Counted from the first letter of the stretch, positions 17,273 through 27,644 are shown. The stretch is 64,000 nt of DNA from Lacticaseibacillus parakribbianus (GCF_025490915.1 NZ_JANQBA010000006.1:118340-182339), one strand, 5' to 3'. A program made the numbers and translations. The notes: a model not told the origin generated them from the sequence alone.

Positions 17273-18655
17273 CTAGTCGGTCGGCTGGTAATGCGCCCAG
17301 CGTGAGGCCAGTTTCTTTTTGAGCGCGGCCCCGTCGAGCCGGTTGAGGGCGACGCCTTGCGCCAGTGCCTCACAGCAGGCGAGCCCCGCGGCCTCGCCCA
17401 TGTCCTCGGCGGTGGTCTGAATCCGGATGCTTGACTGCATCACGAATGACGCCGAGATGTGGCGACCAGCCGCAATGTAGTTGGCAATCTCGCGGGTCAC
17501 CAACGCGCGGTACGGTACCTCGTAGTACTCGTGGTTCGGGTACAACGAGCGGTAGGCGGGACGCGTCTTGTCCTCGACATCCGTGTGAATGTCGACGAAC
17601 CAATCGCCTCGCGCGATGCCGTCGGCGAACTTGGCCCGGTTGCCGTAGTCATCGTCTTGCATCACGTAGAGCCCTTGGATGCGGTACGACTCGCGAATGC
17701 CAAGCATCGTCGCGCGTTTGGCCAAAAAGGCGTGGTCGAAGCCGGGAATGCGCCGCCGCAAGAAGTCAACCAAGCGATCCTGCATGCCATGGGCGAACGC
17801 CACCGCCGCGGCCATCTGCAGCGGATCATCCGGGGCGAAGCGATTCGGCAGCTGCGGGTTGTTGAAGGCCATCACCCCGGGCTTGCCGGGCATTGTGAAG
17901 CCCTGAATGTAGCGAACGTCATCCACGGTCAGCTCACCGGCGGCAACACCGGCCTGAAAAACCCGCCAGACATCGCCGGTTCGCGCCTCTTCCGGAACCG
18001 ACACGAACTCAAAGTACCGATCATCTCCGGCCAGGTCCGAGAAAACATATTGCTGGGTGCCGCACCAGGCCTTAAGCGTTGGGATGTCGACCCCACCGAC
18101 CTCCATGCGCAAGCTGAGGGCGGAGTGCTTGCCGTCATCTCCGCTGACGGTTGGAATGCCAACCAGCCGGGCCAGCCAGGCATCCCCCGAGGCATCGACG
18201 TAATTTTGCGCGGTCACCGCGAAGGTCTGATTGAACGCCTGGACGACCAGCGCGGTGATGACCCCGTCGGCCACCACTGCATCGATCACCCGCGCATCGT
18301 AGAGAATCTCGACCCCGCGTTCCTGAAGCATCATTTCGGTCACCCGGGCGATGGCTTCGGGGTTGAACCACCGCGCCGTGCCGTCACCGACCGGACCGGT
18401 CGGGGTGCCGACGTAGCGGTCCAGGCGGTGCAACAGCTCCCGGTTGAACGAAAGTCGCTTGGCGTGTGAGGGCATCATCGGGGTCACCAGCGCATTGGCC
18501 TGCGTCCCCGTCAGCAGTGTGTTTTTCTCGATCACCAGGACCCGATTGCGCTCGGCGGCGGCGTATGCCGCCGCCACCCCTGCCGTGCCACCCCCGACAA
18601 CAACGGTGTCGGTTGTGACCAGCACCGGTAAGACTTTATCGTGATAACGCATCAT
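17273..18655 (-). CDS. FAD-dependent oxidoreductase
   Basis: A 460-residue flavoprotein of the FAD_oxidored type. The dinucleotide-binding loop VVVGGGTAGVAAA lies at residues about 18-30, followed by VLVIEKNTLLTG, and a second FAD contact ASGDAWLARL is near 155. The C-terminus carries AAGRHISASFVMQSSIRIQTTAEDMGEAAG, the usual closing motif of this group. First gene of a three-gene leftward operon with a Gfo/Idh protein. Two adjacent ATGs precede the ORF (18655 and 18652); the second has the better spacing to GGAAG. Enzymes of this group oxidise sugars or hydroxy acids; the substrate here is unknown. Confidence 0.88.
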   Translation of the reverse strand: MMRYHDKVLPVLVTTDTVVVGGGTAGVAAAYAAAERNRVLVIEKNTLLTGTQANALVTPMMPSHAKRLSFNRELLHRLDRYVGTPTGPVGDGTARWFNPEAIARVTEMMLQERGVEILYDARVIDAVVADGVITALVVQAFNQTFAVTAQNYVDASGDAWLARLVGIPTVSGDDGKHSALSLRMEVGGVDIPTLKAWCGTQQYVFSDLAGDDRYFEFVSVPEEARTGDVWRVFQAGVAAGELTVDDVRYIQGFTMPGKPGVMAFNNPQLPNRFAPDDPLQMAAAVAFAHGMQDRLVDFLRRRIPGFDHAFLAKRATMLGIRESYRIQGLYVMQDDDYGNRAKFADGIARGDWFVDIHTDVEDKTRPAYRSLYPNHEYYEVPYRALVTREIANYIAAGRHISASFVMQSSIRIQTTAEDMGEAAGLACCEALAQGVALNRLDGAALKKKLASRWAHYQPTD

Positions 18656-18778
18656 TTGCTTCCTTTCCGAACAGGTGACGCCGCCACCTGTTTCATTATG
18701 CCGTCAAACCCGCTCGGCGAACCGTCACCGGCCGCGTTCCGGCCGAATTCGGACATTTTTGGGCCGATTCGACGCAAC

Positions 18779-18810
18779 AAAAAACCGGCTCGCGCCCATG
18801 CGAACCGGTC
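18779..18810 (-). terminator. terminator of the 13-gene glycan operon
   Basis: Minus-strand CCGGTTCGC pairs with GCGAGCCGG (one G.U) around a short loop and is followed by six T. It lies directly after the ROK kinase gene and separates the two leftward operons. Confidence 0.9.
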
Positions 18811-18829
18811 ACGTCTGTTAATCCCGTCT

Positions 18830-19693
18830 TCAGACCGCCGCCAGCAGGTGACGCAATGCCCCAATCATGCCGGCGCTGTTGCCCAGTGCGGCCCGGCGGA
18901 TCACGATTGGCTTAGTGAACGATGGCTCCATCGCGGCGTTGGCCAGGTCCTCAAGCTCCGTGACCAGCGCCGGATTGCTTTCCATGATGCCACCACCGAC
19001 GATGAACAGGTCCGGGTCGACGATGTAGTTAATCGTCACAATGCCCTTGGCGATGCGGCCCAGCCAGGTCGTGGTCGCCAAGGCGACCCCGGCATCGCAG
19101 CCGAACCACGCCGCGACATCACGCCCAGTCGCCACCTCCCGCTCCGTGGTCGCGTTCACTAGGTCGACCAGCGCCTGGGTACATCCCGCCTCCTGGTAGG
19201 TCCGACCGTCAAAAAGCGGTAGGTAGCCGATTTCCCCGGCCGAACCCTTGCCGGTGTAGAGTCGCTGATTCAACACAACCGCGCCGCCGATGCCGGTGCC
19301 GATGGTCAGGGCAAAAACATTGCGAACCGCAACCTGGCTGGCCTCCGCCAGGGCCATGCAGTTCACGTCGTTCTCGACTGCACAAGGCAGGCCGAGGCCG
19401 CCTGTGATGGCCGCCTTGAAGTCGGTGCCGGCGTAACCCGGAATCGTCGGACCGGCCGAGCGAATGACCCCGGCCTCGGCATCGACCACCCCGGCGCTTG
19501 AAATTGCCACTCCTTCAATCGGGCCGCTGGCCCGTTCGGCCTGCACTAGGCGCACGACCTGCTCCAAGATTTGGTTTGAGGTGGCGGTTTTGCGCGTGAG
19601 TACCTCTTGCCGCTCGGTCACCGGGCTCCCGTCTCGGGCAAACCGCGCCCATTTGATGGCGGTACCGCCGATGTCAATGCACAAGTAGCTCAT
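18830..19693 (-). CDS. ROK-family sugar kinase
   Basis: A 287-residue ATP-dependent kinase. The phosphate-1 loop is CIDIGGTAIKWA (5-16), the ROK hexose-binding area is AVENDVNCMALAEA (near 100), and GTGIGGAVV (about 130) is the second phosphate loop. The zinc-binding CxCxxC-like ROK segment is reduced to EIGYLPL...EAGC, as in several ROK glucokinases and N-acylhexosamine kinases. Last gene of the glycan operon, so it probably phosphorylates the monosaccharide released by the GH36 and GH20 enzymes. The NanE epimerase encoded divergently makes an N-acylmannosamine kinase attractive, but this is unproven. Confidence 0.92.
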   Translation of the reverse strand: MSYLCIDIGGTAIKWARFARDGSPVTERQEVLTRKTATSNQILEQVVRLVQAERASGPIEGVAISSAGVVDAEAGVIRSAGPTIPGYAGTDFKAAITGGLGLPCAVENDVNCMALAEASQVAVRNVFALTIGTGIGGAVVLNQRLYTGKGSAGEIGYLPLFDGRTYQEAGCTQALVDLVNATTEREVATGRDVAAWFGCDAGVALATTTWLGRIAKGIVTINYIVDPDLFIVGGGIMESNPALVTELEDLANAAMEPSFTKPIVIRRAALGNSAGMIGALRHLLAAV

Positions 19694-19694
19694 G

Positions 19695-21398
19695 TTACCC
19701 CTCCTCTTTCCGCAACCGCAGCAGTCCCGCAGGCGGCACCGCCAGCACCTGCAGCACCCCGTCGGCGGTCTGTTGCGGTTGCACGACGCCGGTGCAATCC
19801 AACTGTGTGGCCACCCAGTGCGTCTCGCGCGGCAGCGCCAGCGTCACCCGGGCGGCCCCGGTCGCGTTGATCACATCAATGCGGTCAACGTCGGTCGGTA
19901 CCTGCAGCACCTGATCCGGGGTGTAGGTCGCCATGATTGTCTGCTTCGAATCGCTTGCGGTGATCAGTGCGTAATTGCTTTGCGGGGCCAAGAACCGTAC
20001 GTCACGCCCGTACAGCAAGTCGCGGTGCCGTCTCTGATACCCAAGCCAAAAGGCCAGCATGCGCTGCTGCGCCTCGCTCAGCTCGTGCAGCCGCACCGAC
20101 AGCTGGATTACCCCGAACAGCGCATTCAACAGTTGCAAGGCGTTAGCCGCCACTGGCTCCTGCAGGTTGAACATCAGCATGTCCGAATGCACGGCCGTCC
20201 CCGGGCAGACCAGTCGTAGCTCGGCAATGCCGATGCGGTTTTGAACATAGTCATTGGGGCAATCCCCGACGCGCATCATGTTCGCGTAGCGCGTCATCTC
20301 GGGACCAAAATAACCTTGGCGAAACTCAATCAAGAAATCGGCCTTCAGGGCCAGGCACCGCGCTTGCAGCGTCGCAAGCAGCGTATTCAGCGCGTCCTCA
20401 ACCGAGGCCACGTCCATGTCCGGCGTCACCGGTGCCGACATGCCGACAATCGCATCCACAAAATCGAGCTTGAGCCCATCCAGGTCGTACTGCCTGGCCA
20501 GCCCCACGAAGCGCTCGCAGAGATACGCACGCACCGCCGGGTAGCGGGGATCGAGCAGTCCTGCCTGCGACACCTCATCGACGCCCAGCAGGCGGTTCTT
20601 GAAGGTCGCCCACTCCCTGGTTTTCATGCCGATGTGCAGGGTGCTGACCCACAGCATGAACTTCAGGCCTTGTGCGTGAAAGTTTGCAACCAACTGACGA
20701 AGATCCGGAAACTTCGCTTTGGCCACTTGCCAATCTCCGGCGTAGGCGTAACCACGCGCAATATCCGGCGTCTGCCAGCCATCATCCACGATGATGGTTT
20801 CAAGCCCATATTGCGCGAAGGCCTGGGCCTCTTGCGCGAGCTGGTCGCCGGTCATCTGCTGATGAAATGAATACCATGTCGAATACATCGGGGCGAGCGC
20901 CGCCGCGGGAACCGGCGCCGCGACCAGTCCATTCACCTCGCGCAGCCAGGCGGCCCCGTCACGCACCGCCAGATCGAAGGCTCGAACAACGGTGTCGAAC
21001 CGAACGGTGGCCGCCGTCGTCTCGGCGGCAAAGGTGAGCGTCACTTGGAACCGGGCATCCTCCTCGCGAACCCCGATTACTGCTTCAACCGCCGTGTGAA
21101 CCGTTGAGACGGCCAGCGCAACCTGGCTTTCGCCGCGGTCGTTGTAGAAAACATACAGCGGCATTGCGTGGTTGGTCGCACTGTGAAGCGGTGCCGCCCA
21201 TCCCACGGGAATGCCTGGCGTCTGCCGCACTCCGGGATGCCAGAAGTGGCCGATCTCAACGATGGGAAACGAGAAGACAAGCCGCGCGGCCCCCTTCAAC
21301 TCGCCGAAGTGAACCTGGTAGTCGGCCACCCCGTGGTTCACCGTGACCTGAACCCGGGCCGCACCGCAATCCTCAAGCTGGATATCATTCATCATCAT
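19695..21398 (-). CDS. GH36-type alpha-galactosidase-like glycosidase
   Basis: A 567-residue protein with a GH36/clan D barrel. TIIVDDGWQTPD is at residues 201-212, DLDGLKLDF ends with the likely nucleophile Asp312, and RVGDCPND contains the likely acid/base Asp379. No signal peptide, so it acts on imported oligosaccharide. It is shorter than and only distantly related to the neighbouring 738-residue GH36. The N-terminal beta-sandwich is about 160 residues. It overlaps the upstream gene by 14 bp. GH36 includes alpha-N-acetylgalactosaminidases, so the sugar is not certain. Confidence 0.85.
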   Translation of the reverse strand: MMMNDIQLEDCGAARVQVTVNHGVADYQVHFGELKGAARLVFSFPIVEIGHFWHPGVRQTPGIPVGWAAPLHSATNHAMPLYVFYNDRGESQVALAVSTVHTAVEAVIGVREEDARFQVTLTFAAETTAATVRFDTVVRAFDLAVRDGAAWLREVNGLVAAPVPAAALAPMYSTWYSFHQQMTGDQLAQEAQAFAQYGLETIIVDDGWQTPDIARGYAYAGDWQVAKAKFPDLRQLVANFHAQGLKFMLWVSTLHIGMKTREWATFKNRLLGVDEVSQAGLLDPRYPAVRAYLCERFVGLARQYDLDGLKLDFVDAIVGMSAPVTPDMDVASVEDALNTLLATLQARCLALKADFLIEFRQGYFGPEMTRYANMMRVGDCPNDYVQNRIGIAELRLVCPGTAVHSDMLMFNLQEPVAANALQLLNALFGVIQLSVRLHELSEAQQRMLAFWLGYQRRHRDLLYGRDVRFLAPQSNYALITASDSKQTIMATYTPDQVLQVPTDVDRIDVINATGAARVTLALPRETHWVATQLDCTGVVQPQQTADGVLQVLAVPPAGLLRLRKEEG

Positions 21399-23601
21399 CC
21401 GTCACCGCCTTCAGGTAGACTTGAACCCCGGCGTAGTCTTGGCTCAGCGGCAGCGGCACCAAGAGACCCTCACCCATCAGCTCATCACCGCCGACGCGTT
21501 GACCCAAAACCGCGTAGTCGCGGTTAGCATCGAGCCCAAAGAGCCGCAGCCGAATCACCGCCGGCGCCTCTTCGGCCAGCGGTCGTGCGTAGACGACCAC
21601 CGCCTCCAGGCCACGGTCATCGCTAATCTGCCAAGCCGTGTCGCCACCGTCGAAGGGACTGAGCAGCCGAGTCAGCCGGCCGTACTGAAGCAGCCGCCGA
21701 TGGGTTTGGTAAAAGGCAATCTGCTCGCGAACCGCCGCCTGCTCCGACTCGGTCAGCTTCGTAGCGTCCAGCTCGTAACCCAGCACCCCGGAGCTCGCCA
21801 CCGCACCGCGCAGCGCCATGCTGGTCACCCGTTGGAACTGGTGGTTCGGCACGGCCGAGACGTGGGCGCTGATGGTCGATAACGGGTAAAACAGGCTGGT
21901 GCCGTACTGGATTTTGAGCCGCGCCACCGCATCCGTGTCGTCGCTAGTCCAAATCTGTGGCGTGTAGGCCAGCATGCCGAGGTCGAAGCGACCGCCACCA
22001 CCCGAGCAGCCCTCAAACAAAATTTCGGGATAACGCGTTGTCAGCCGTTCCAGCATGTCGTAAAGCCCCAACATGTAGCGATGGGCAACCTCCCCTTGGG
22101 CGTGAGCCGGCAAGGTAGCCGAAAAGACTTCGGACATGTTGCGGTTCATGTCCCACTTGATGAAGTCGACCTGGGTGTGGTCCAGCACCGCACACATCTG
22201 ATCCAACACCGCCTGCCGCACGTCTTCACGGGAAAAATCAAGCGTAAACTGGTGCCGCCCGGCCGAGCCGGCTCGCCCGGGAATGGCGAGCCGGTAATCG
22301 GGATGGGCCGCGAACAGCTCGCTGTCTTCCGAGATCATCTCGGGTTCAAACCACAGACCGAATTTCATCCCCTGCTGGTGAATCACCTGCGACAGATGCG
22401 CCAGCCCGGCCGGCAGCTTTTGTGCGTGGGTGACCCAATCCCCAAGCGACGAGCGGTCATCGTCACGGTGGCCGAACCATCCGTCATCGAGCACGAACGC
22501 CTCGACACCCAGACGCTTGGCGGCCGCGACAATCGCGAGGATTTTGGCCTCGTCGAAGTCAAAGTACGTGGCCTCCCAGTTGTTGATCACAATCGGGCGG
22601 TCGTGGTGACGGTAACGACCGCGAATCAGGCGGTCGTTGATCAGCCGGTGCCACGTCGCCGACAGCCCGTTGAGGCCCTGGTCGGTGTAGGTCAAAATTA
22701 CCTCGGGCGTCTGGAAGCTGGCCCCTGGGGCAAGGTTCCAGGCGAATCCGGCCGGGTTGATGCCGGCCATCACCCGCACCTGCTGGCGATCGTTTTGCTC
22801 GATTACGCACTCGTGGTTGCCGCTGTACACCAGGCCGAACCCGTAGGCCACCCCGGTGTGTTCCGTGGTGCCCGGCGCCACCAGCGCAAAGGTCGGGTTT
22901 TGGTAGTGGCTGCTGGCCCCGCGCTTGCTGTCGAGAATGCGGATTTCCTGCGTGAGCCGTTCACGCACTAGGTGCCGCTCCTTGGCGTAAGAGCCACTCA
23001 GGTGAATCAACTCGAAGCCCGGGGCGGTGAAATCGAGACTGGCGCTGGCCGCCTTGCGGATCACTTTAGGCCGCGCATCCCGGTTGGTAACCACCACCGA
23101 CCGGGTGATGACGGCCCGGTCGCGGAAAATGGTGTAGGCAAGCGCCGCCTCCGTGCCGTTGACCGGATCAGCCAGCACCACCGTCAGCGTCTCGGCATCC
23201 AAGTCGCCGGTTGCATACGTCGCCGGCAGACCCGGTAGCGCCGGCTTGCCGGCTGTGATGCGGTGGCTTTGGTAACGCAAATCCGTCACCGCGGTGCCGT
23301 CCGGCTGTGCCACCTCATGGGCGGGAACGCGGTAGTCCCCGAACCCACTGCCCGGGTACTCCAGCGGCAGGTCGTTGAGCCCGAACACATCGTCACCTTG
23401 CCCGGCCGGCAGCGGCGAGAAGCTGGTACTCATGTGGTGTTCCCGGCCGGTGCCGTGGTAGTGACGAACGGCCCGACCAAAGTACAAGTGCGTCAGGTAG
23501 CCGCCGGGTGCCACACCCAGGGCATAGGACACCAGCCCGTTGTGCAGGTGAAACACCCGGTTGGTCTCATCGTATTCGATCATCGTCGGTTGAAAACTCA
23601 T
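21385..23601 (-). CDS. alpha-galactosidase, GH36
   Basis: A 738-residue cytosolic alpha-galactosidase. I chose the start at 23601 (MSFQPTMIEYDE) with GAGGAG 7 nt upstream; the open frame runs to 23739. The layout is canonical: beta-supersandwich (1-330), barrel with FVLDDGWFG (369-377), FGLWFEPEM (414-422), FIKWDMNR with nucleophile Asp484, CSGGGGRFD (532-540) and WTSDDTDA with the acid/base Asp near 554. It hydrolyses terminal alpha-1,6-galactosides or related residues from imported oligosaccharides. Part of the glycan operon between a Gfo/Idh gene and a second GH36 gene. Confidence 0.95.
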   Translation of the reverse strand: MSFQPTMIEYDETNRVFHLHNGLVSYALGVAPGGYLTHLYFGRAVRHYHGTGREHHMSTSFSPLPAGQGDDVFGLNDLPLEYPGSGFGDYRVPAHEVAQPDGTAVTDLRYQSHRITAGKPALPGLPATYATGDLDAETLTVVLADPVNGTEAALAYTIFRDRAVITRSVVVTNRDARPKVIRKAASASLDFTAPGFELIHLSGSYAKERHLVRERLTQEIRILDSKRGASSHYQNPTFALVAPGTTEHTGVAYGFGLVYSGNHECVIEQNDRQQVRVMAGINPAGFAWNLAPGASFQTPEVILTYTDQGLNGLSATWHRLINDRLIRGRYRHHDRPIVINNWEATYFDFDEAKILAIVAAAKRLGVEAFVLDDGWFGHRDDDRSSLGDWVTHAQKLPAGLAHLSQVIHQQGMKFGLWFEPEMISEDSELFAAHPDYRLAIPGRAGSAGRHQFTLDFSREDVRQAVLDQMCAVLDHTQVDFIKWDMNRNMSEVFSATLPAHAQGEVAHRYMLGLYDMLERLTTRYPEILFEGCSGGGGRFDLGMLAYTPQIWTSDDTDAVARLKIQYGTSLFYPLSTISAHVSAVPNHQFQRVTSMALRGAVASSGVLGYELDATKLTESEQAAVREQIAFYQTHRRLLQYGRLTRLLSPFDGGDTAWQISDDRGLEAVVVYARPLAEEAPAVIRLRLFGLDANRDYAVLGQRVGGDELMGEGLLVPLPLSQDYAGVQVYLKAVTDDDE

Positions 23602-23621
23602 CTCGGTGCTCCTCTGCTGGA

Positions 23622-24680
23622 TTAATCGAGGCGAACCTCGTGTTGGGTTCTGGCCGACTCGTAGATGCCGCTCAGAATCTTCATGATGGCAATGCCGTCT
23701 TCCGGCGGTGCAATGCTCGGCCGGTGCGTCTCGATGCAATCGATGTAGTGATTGATTTCGTTCACGAACAGCTCATCGAAGCTCGAAGACGCGTTCATCG
23801 CGAAGTTGTAGTCCATCAGGTAGCCGTTGTTCTCCGTGAACATTTCCACCTTGGGGAAAATCGTGGCGCCGGCCTTGGTGCCGAAAATCTGCACGTTGCC
23901 GCCCTCCTGCTTCAGGTGCATGTCGTACGAATCCTCCACCTGCATCACGGCGCCGTTGTCGAATCGGACCAGCGCGGTGGCGAAGTCCTCGACGTCGTAC
24001 TTCTTTTCGATGCCCGAGTCGGCCGGCTGGTAGCCGTGGGGATCCTTCAGGTACGGGCGATCACCGATGGCGTGGAAGGTCGCGCCGTAAACCGACACCG
24101 GCTTGGGGTTGCCCATCAGGTACCGCGTCAAGTCGATGAAGTGAACCCCGAGGTCGATCAAGGGACCGCCGCCGGAGTAGGCCAAGTTGCTGAACCAGCT
24201 GCCCGGGTTACCGTTGCGCCGGTAGTATTCGGCCTTGGCGTAGTACATGTCACCGAAGAAGCCTTGGTCGGCGAAGTCCTTGAGCGTCTGGCACTCACGG
24301 CTGTGGCGCTTGGCAAACCCGATCATCAAAAGCTTTCCGGCCGCGTCGGCCGCGGCCTTCATCGCCACGGCCTGCTCCGGGTTCATCGCCATCGGTTTTT
24401 CGCACAGCACGTTTTTCCCCGCGTTCAGGGCCGCGATGCTGGCCGGAGCGTGTTCGGCGTTCCAGGTGCAGACGCTGACGGCATCCAGTTCCTCGAGCTT
24501 CAGCATCTCGTTGTAGTCCGTGTACAGCCGCTCAACGCCGTGTAGCTTACCCTGTGCGATCAGCCGCGGTTCGTTAATGTCACACAGCGCGTACACCTCA
24601 ACGTGTGGGTTTTGCTTGTAGGCCGCCAGGTGCAGCTGCGCGATGCTACCAACGCCGATAATCCCAATTTTAATTGTCAT
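23622..24680 (-). CDS. Gfo/Idh/MocA family oxidoreductase
   Basis: A 352-residue protein with GIIGVGSIAQLHL (6-18), the VLCEKPMAMN signature (about 92-101) and a C-terminal alpha/beta domain with GGPLIDLGVHFIDLTRY. Probably oxidises or epimerises a hexose derivative with NAD(P). It is one of three Gfo/Idh proteins in the window, and like the others it sits beside a TIM-barrel sugar epimerase or other redox gene. Gap of 18 bp to the epimerase gene upstream. Confidence 0.93.
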   Translation of the reverse strand: MTIKIGIIGVGSIAQLHLAAYKQNPHVEVYALCDINEPRLIAQGKLHGVERLYTDYNEMLKLEELDAVSVCTWNAEHAPASIAALNAGKNVLCEKPMAMNPEQAVAMKAAADAAGKLLMIGFAKRHSRECQTLKDFADQGFFGDMYYAKAEYYRRNGNPGSWFSNLAYSGGGPLIDLGVHFIDLTRYLMGNPKPVSVYGATFHAIGDRPYLKDPHGYQPADSGIEKKYDVEDFATALVRFDNGAVMQVEDSYDMHLKQEGGNVQIFGTKAGATIFPKVEMFTENNGYLMDYNFAMNASSSFDELFVNEINHYIDCIETHRPSIAPPEDGIAIMKILSGIYESARTQHEVRLD

Positions 24681-24698
24681 GTTCTCGCCTCCGAGCCC

Positions 24699-25508
24699 TT
24701 AGCTCATGTGTGTGCGAAGGAAATGGACGGCATCCCGGATGTCTTGCTCCGGATTGTCCCCAACCTCGCGTTCAATCGTCAGGTAGCCGGTGTAGCCAAC
24801 GTCGGTCAGCGCCTTGAGGTAGGCCGGCCAATCGACATCACCCTGGCCAAGTGGCAGCTCCGCGTAAGTCAGGCCGGTCGGGGAGTCCGGCTTGGTCAGC
24901 ATGCGCCCGTCCTTGGCGTGGGTGTGGACAATGTAATCCTTCAGCGTGTAGACGGCCGCAACCGGGTCATCGCCGGTCACCATGCAGAAGTTGGCCGGAT
25001 CCAGGTTGACGGAAACCCCTTTGCTGCCGAGGCCGTCGAGAAAGTCCTTCAACACCAGCGCCGGCTCCGGACCGGTTTCAACGGCGAACCGGGCACCGGC
25101 CGCCACGGCGTAATCCGCCAGCTCTTTGCAGGCATCGTGCATCACGGCATACTCGCGGCTCAGCGGATCGCTTGGCACCACCCCGATGTGTGTGGTCACA
25201 ATGTCGGTGCCCAGGTCCTTAGCCAAATCGACGATGCGCTTGGACTGCGCGACGGCCTCGGGATTGCGGCTTGCATCCCCAAAGCCGGTGCCCAGGTCAC
25301 CGCACAGCGCTGAAATGCCAAGCCCGTTATCGGCGATCAGCTGCTTCAGGTCGCGCCGCTTCTGCGGCGTCAGCTGCTGCGGCGTCATCTCACCGCGAAC
25401 CACGTACATCTGAACGCCATCCAGGTCGGCCGCCTTCGCCTTTTTGATCGAGTTTTCAATGGTGTCACGGTACGATTCAAGCAAAACTCCTACAGGAAAA
25501 TGACTCAT
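24699..25508 (-). CDS. sugar phosphate isomerase/epimerase (xylose isomerase-like barrel)
   Basis: A 269-residue AP endonuclease-2-type TIM barrel. It shows the metal-site strands of the family: FAVETGPEP (about 140), [10 protein letters not shown] (about 163), VHTHAKDG (about 190) and [10 protein letters not shown] near the end, giving a Glu/Asp/His/Glu set. Such enzymes isomerise or epimerise sugars, keto-inositols or sugar acids. Located directly before the Gfo/Idh gene, the commonest partnership of this family; a two-step oxidation and isomerisation is likely. Confidence 0.9.
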   Translation of the reverse strand: MSHFPVGVLLESYRDTIENSIKKAKAADLDGVQMYVVRGEMTPQQLTPQKRRDLKQLIADNGLGISALCGDLGTGFGDASRNPEAVAQSKRIVDLAKDLGTDIVTTHIGVVPSDPLSREYAVMHDACKELADYAVAAGARFAVETGPEPALVLKDFLDGLGSKGVSVNLDPANFCMVTGDDPVAAVYTLKDYIVHTHAKDGRMLTKPDSPTGLTYAELPLGQGDVDWPAYLKALTDVGYTGYLTIEREVGDNPEQDIRDAVHFLRTHMS

Positions 25509-25534
25509 CTTGTTCTCCTCCGTCTCGTTAGCGC

Positions 25535-26272
25535 TTACAATTTGTCGACAAGCGTGGCCAGGTACCGCTGATTGGCGGCCGCATCGGCCATCTGAGTGGG
25601 TTCCGCCACGTCATGCTCAATCACGAGCCACTCAATCTCGTGCTGCTTGGCGAACGCAACGCAATCCGCGAGCGGAATGACGCCGGTCCCGAGGTTCGTG
25701 CTGACCGACAGATCCGGCTTCATGTCCTTGATGTGAAACTGGCTGATGCGGGCCGCATGGGCGGCCAGCCAAGCCTTGAGGTCCCCGCCGCCGCTGGTCA
25801 AAAGCCCGACATCCACCTCGAGGCTCACATCCGGCACCGCCGCCAGCATTTCGGCCAGAATGTCGGTGTCGCCGTGGAAGCAAACCTCGTTGGCGTGGTT
25901 ATGGTACATCAGCTGCATGCCGCGTTGGCGAATCTGTGGGGCCAGCGCGTTGAGCTGGGTGAAGAAGTGCCGCCAGCCGGCGACGTCCTCGAAGTTCATG
26001 TACGGAATGATGATCCGCTTGTTGCCCAGCACCGCCTCGTAGTCCAGCGTGGCCGCCAGCTGATCTGGGGCCAGCCGGTCAAAGCCGATGTGGCTGCCTG
26101 CAGACACCAGCCCGATCTCGTCCATCGCGGCCTTCAGCACCGGTGCGTCGACGCCGCGGTAGCCAGCGAACTCAACGCCGTCGTAACCCATGTCCTTCAG
26201 CCGCCGCAACGTGCCGATGAAATCCTCGTCACACGCGTCGCGAACCGACCAAAGCTGCAAAGCTATTTTCAT
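25535..26272 (-). CDS. sugar phosphate isomerase/epimerase, second copy
   Basis: A 245-residue barrel of the same superfamily: [31 protein letters not shown] (about 125), [12 protein letters not shown] (about 158), HIKDMKPD (about 183) and [12 protein letters not shown]. Only distantly similar to the adjacent 269-residue protein, so not a recent duplicate. Its start overlaps the stop of the DUF4434 gene by 4 bp, implying coupled expression. Confidence 0.9.
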   Translation of the reverse strand: MKIALQLWSVRDACDEDFIGTLRRLKDMGYDGVEFAGYRGVDAPVLKAAMDEIGLVSAGSHIGFDRLAPDQLAATLDYEAVLGNKRIIIPYMNFEDVAGWRHFFTQLNALAPQIRQRGMQLMYHNHANEVCFHGDTDILAEMLAAVPDVSLEVDVGLLTSGGGDLKAWLAAHAARISQFHIKDMKPDLSVSTNLGTGVIPLADCVAFAKQHEIEWLVIEHDVAEPTQMADAAANQRYLATLVDKL

Positions 26273-27540
26273 AACGATTCCTCCCGTCCTTCGTCCAACT
26301 GCTTACGCGCGATATATTCTTGGTAGTCCCGGTACACCTGCTTGGGGCTCGCACCGCCGAGGTCGCACAGGCTGTCCGGTGCGTTCAACAGGCCGGTGTA
26401 CTGGTAGCCGAAAACGTTCTCCACTGCGTCGTAAATCTTGATTTCCTTGATCAGGCTGTCGATGTCCTTGGGAATCAGGCCGGTGTCTTCGAACGGGTAG
26501 GCGAAAATCTCCATGTCGACCCACAGGTGGGTGTTCGCCTCGTCGCAAACCGCCTGAATGGCCGCGAGGTTCAAGTGCTCCAGGTCTCGTGCGAAGGCGA
26601 ACGGCAGCAGGATGTCGACGTTAACCAGCACTTGGCGCCACGCCGGCAGAAACTGCTCGAAGCGAATGTTATTCGGGGCCAGCGCAATCGGTTTCGTCGG
26701 GGCCAGCTCCTTGATGAACGCCGCGAATTCAGCGAAAAAGGTCACCACATCGTGCCACGCCGCCTTGTGAGCCGGCGCATAATCGTCGTAAAAGCTACCC
26801 GGCAGCTCCTCAGAGATGTAAAAGGCGTAAAACGACGGATGATGCCCGTACTGCTGGTACAGCTCGGTGGCCACGCGCTTGTGCCAGCGCAGCGATTCGG
26901 TGGAGAAGTCGAACCAAGCGAACAGCCCGACCCCAACGAACACCTGCATATGGTACTGATCCGCCGCCGCCAAAATCACTTCAAGCGGGTCCTCGAGCGC
27001 CAACCCCGTAAACCGCCGCGGGTAAAGTTTGGATGGGTAAAACGCTGCACCGCCATACGTCTCCACGGTGTCCTGATGCGCGAAGACGTAATTACTGCTG
27101 TCGAACACGTTTTGAATCACAATCGCCTTGACCCCGATTGCGCTCATGCCGCGAATCTGGTCACGCCACTGCGCGGCCGTCAGCGTCTTCAGCTCCCGGT
27201 TGAAGTGCCGCGCCTCCTGGTCGCTCCAATGCACCAAGGAAATCCAGCAGCCGTCGAGCTGCCGGGTGGACCGCACCGGCGAGGCAACCACCTCGTAAGG
27301 AATCTCGCGCCTGAAGCCGTCGCCGGTCACCGTGATGACAAGCTCGCCTCGCACCCCGCCCAAGTCCAGGCTGAAGTACTGGTAAGCCGCCGAAGCCGCC
27401 AGCGCATAATCTGTTGACTTGAGCTCACGCCCTTGCTGGCTCAGCGTCACCGTCAGCCGATTGGCCGTTGGGCTGTACACCTTCAGTTGCGGCGCCACCT
27501 GTTGGGCCACCCGGAAGCCGGGCATAATGGTTAGTTCCAC
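26269..27540 (-). CDS. DUF4434-type TIM-barrel protein, putative glycosidase
   Basis: A 423-residue protein. Residues 1-95 are a beta-rich Ig-like domain (LKVYSPTANRLTVTLSQQG, FSLDLGGVRGELVITVTGDG). Residues about 100-400 are a barrel with DGCWISLVHWS, FVGVGLFAWFDFS, FYAFYISEELPGS (a candidate acid Glu pair), and LWVDMEIFAYPFEDTG with another Glu. This fits DUF4434, a glycoside-hydrolase-like family. No signal peptide. In the operon it lies between the GH20 gene and the epimerases, so a cytosolic glycosidase role is plausible but untested. Confidence 0.75.
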   Translation of the reverse strand: MELTIMPGFRVAQQVAPQLKVYSPTANRLTVTLSQQGRELKSTDYALAASAAYQYFSLDLGGVRGELVITVTGDGFRREIPYEVVASPVRSTRQLDGCWISLVHWSDQEARHFNRELKTLTAAQWRDQIRGMSAIGVKAIVIQNVFDSSNYVFAHQDTVETYGGAAFYPSKLYPRRFTGLALEDPLEVILAAADQYHMQVFVGVGLFAWFDFSTESLRWHKRVATELYQQYGHHPSFYAFYISEELPGSFYDDYAPAHKAAWHDVVTFFAEFAAFIKELAPTKPIALAPNNIRFEQFLPAWRQVLVNVDILLPFAFARDLEHLNLAAIQAVCDEANTHLWVDMEIFAYPFEDTGLIPKDIDSLIKEIKIYDAVENVFGYQYTGLLNAPDSLCDLGGASPKQVYRDYQEYIARKQLDEGREESL

Positions 27541-27644
27541 TGTTATTCCTCCGTTACACTTGTCGCCGCGGTAGCATCACGGCCATCCGTCCGGCCGCGA
27601 GCGGTTCGCGACCCTTTTGCGACGCCCAACGACGACGATCTCAC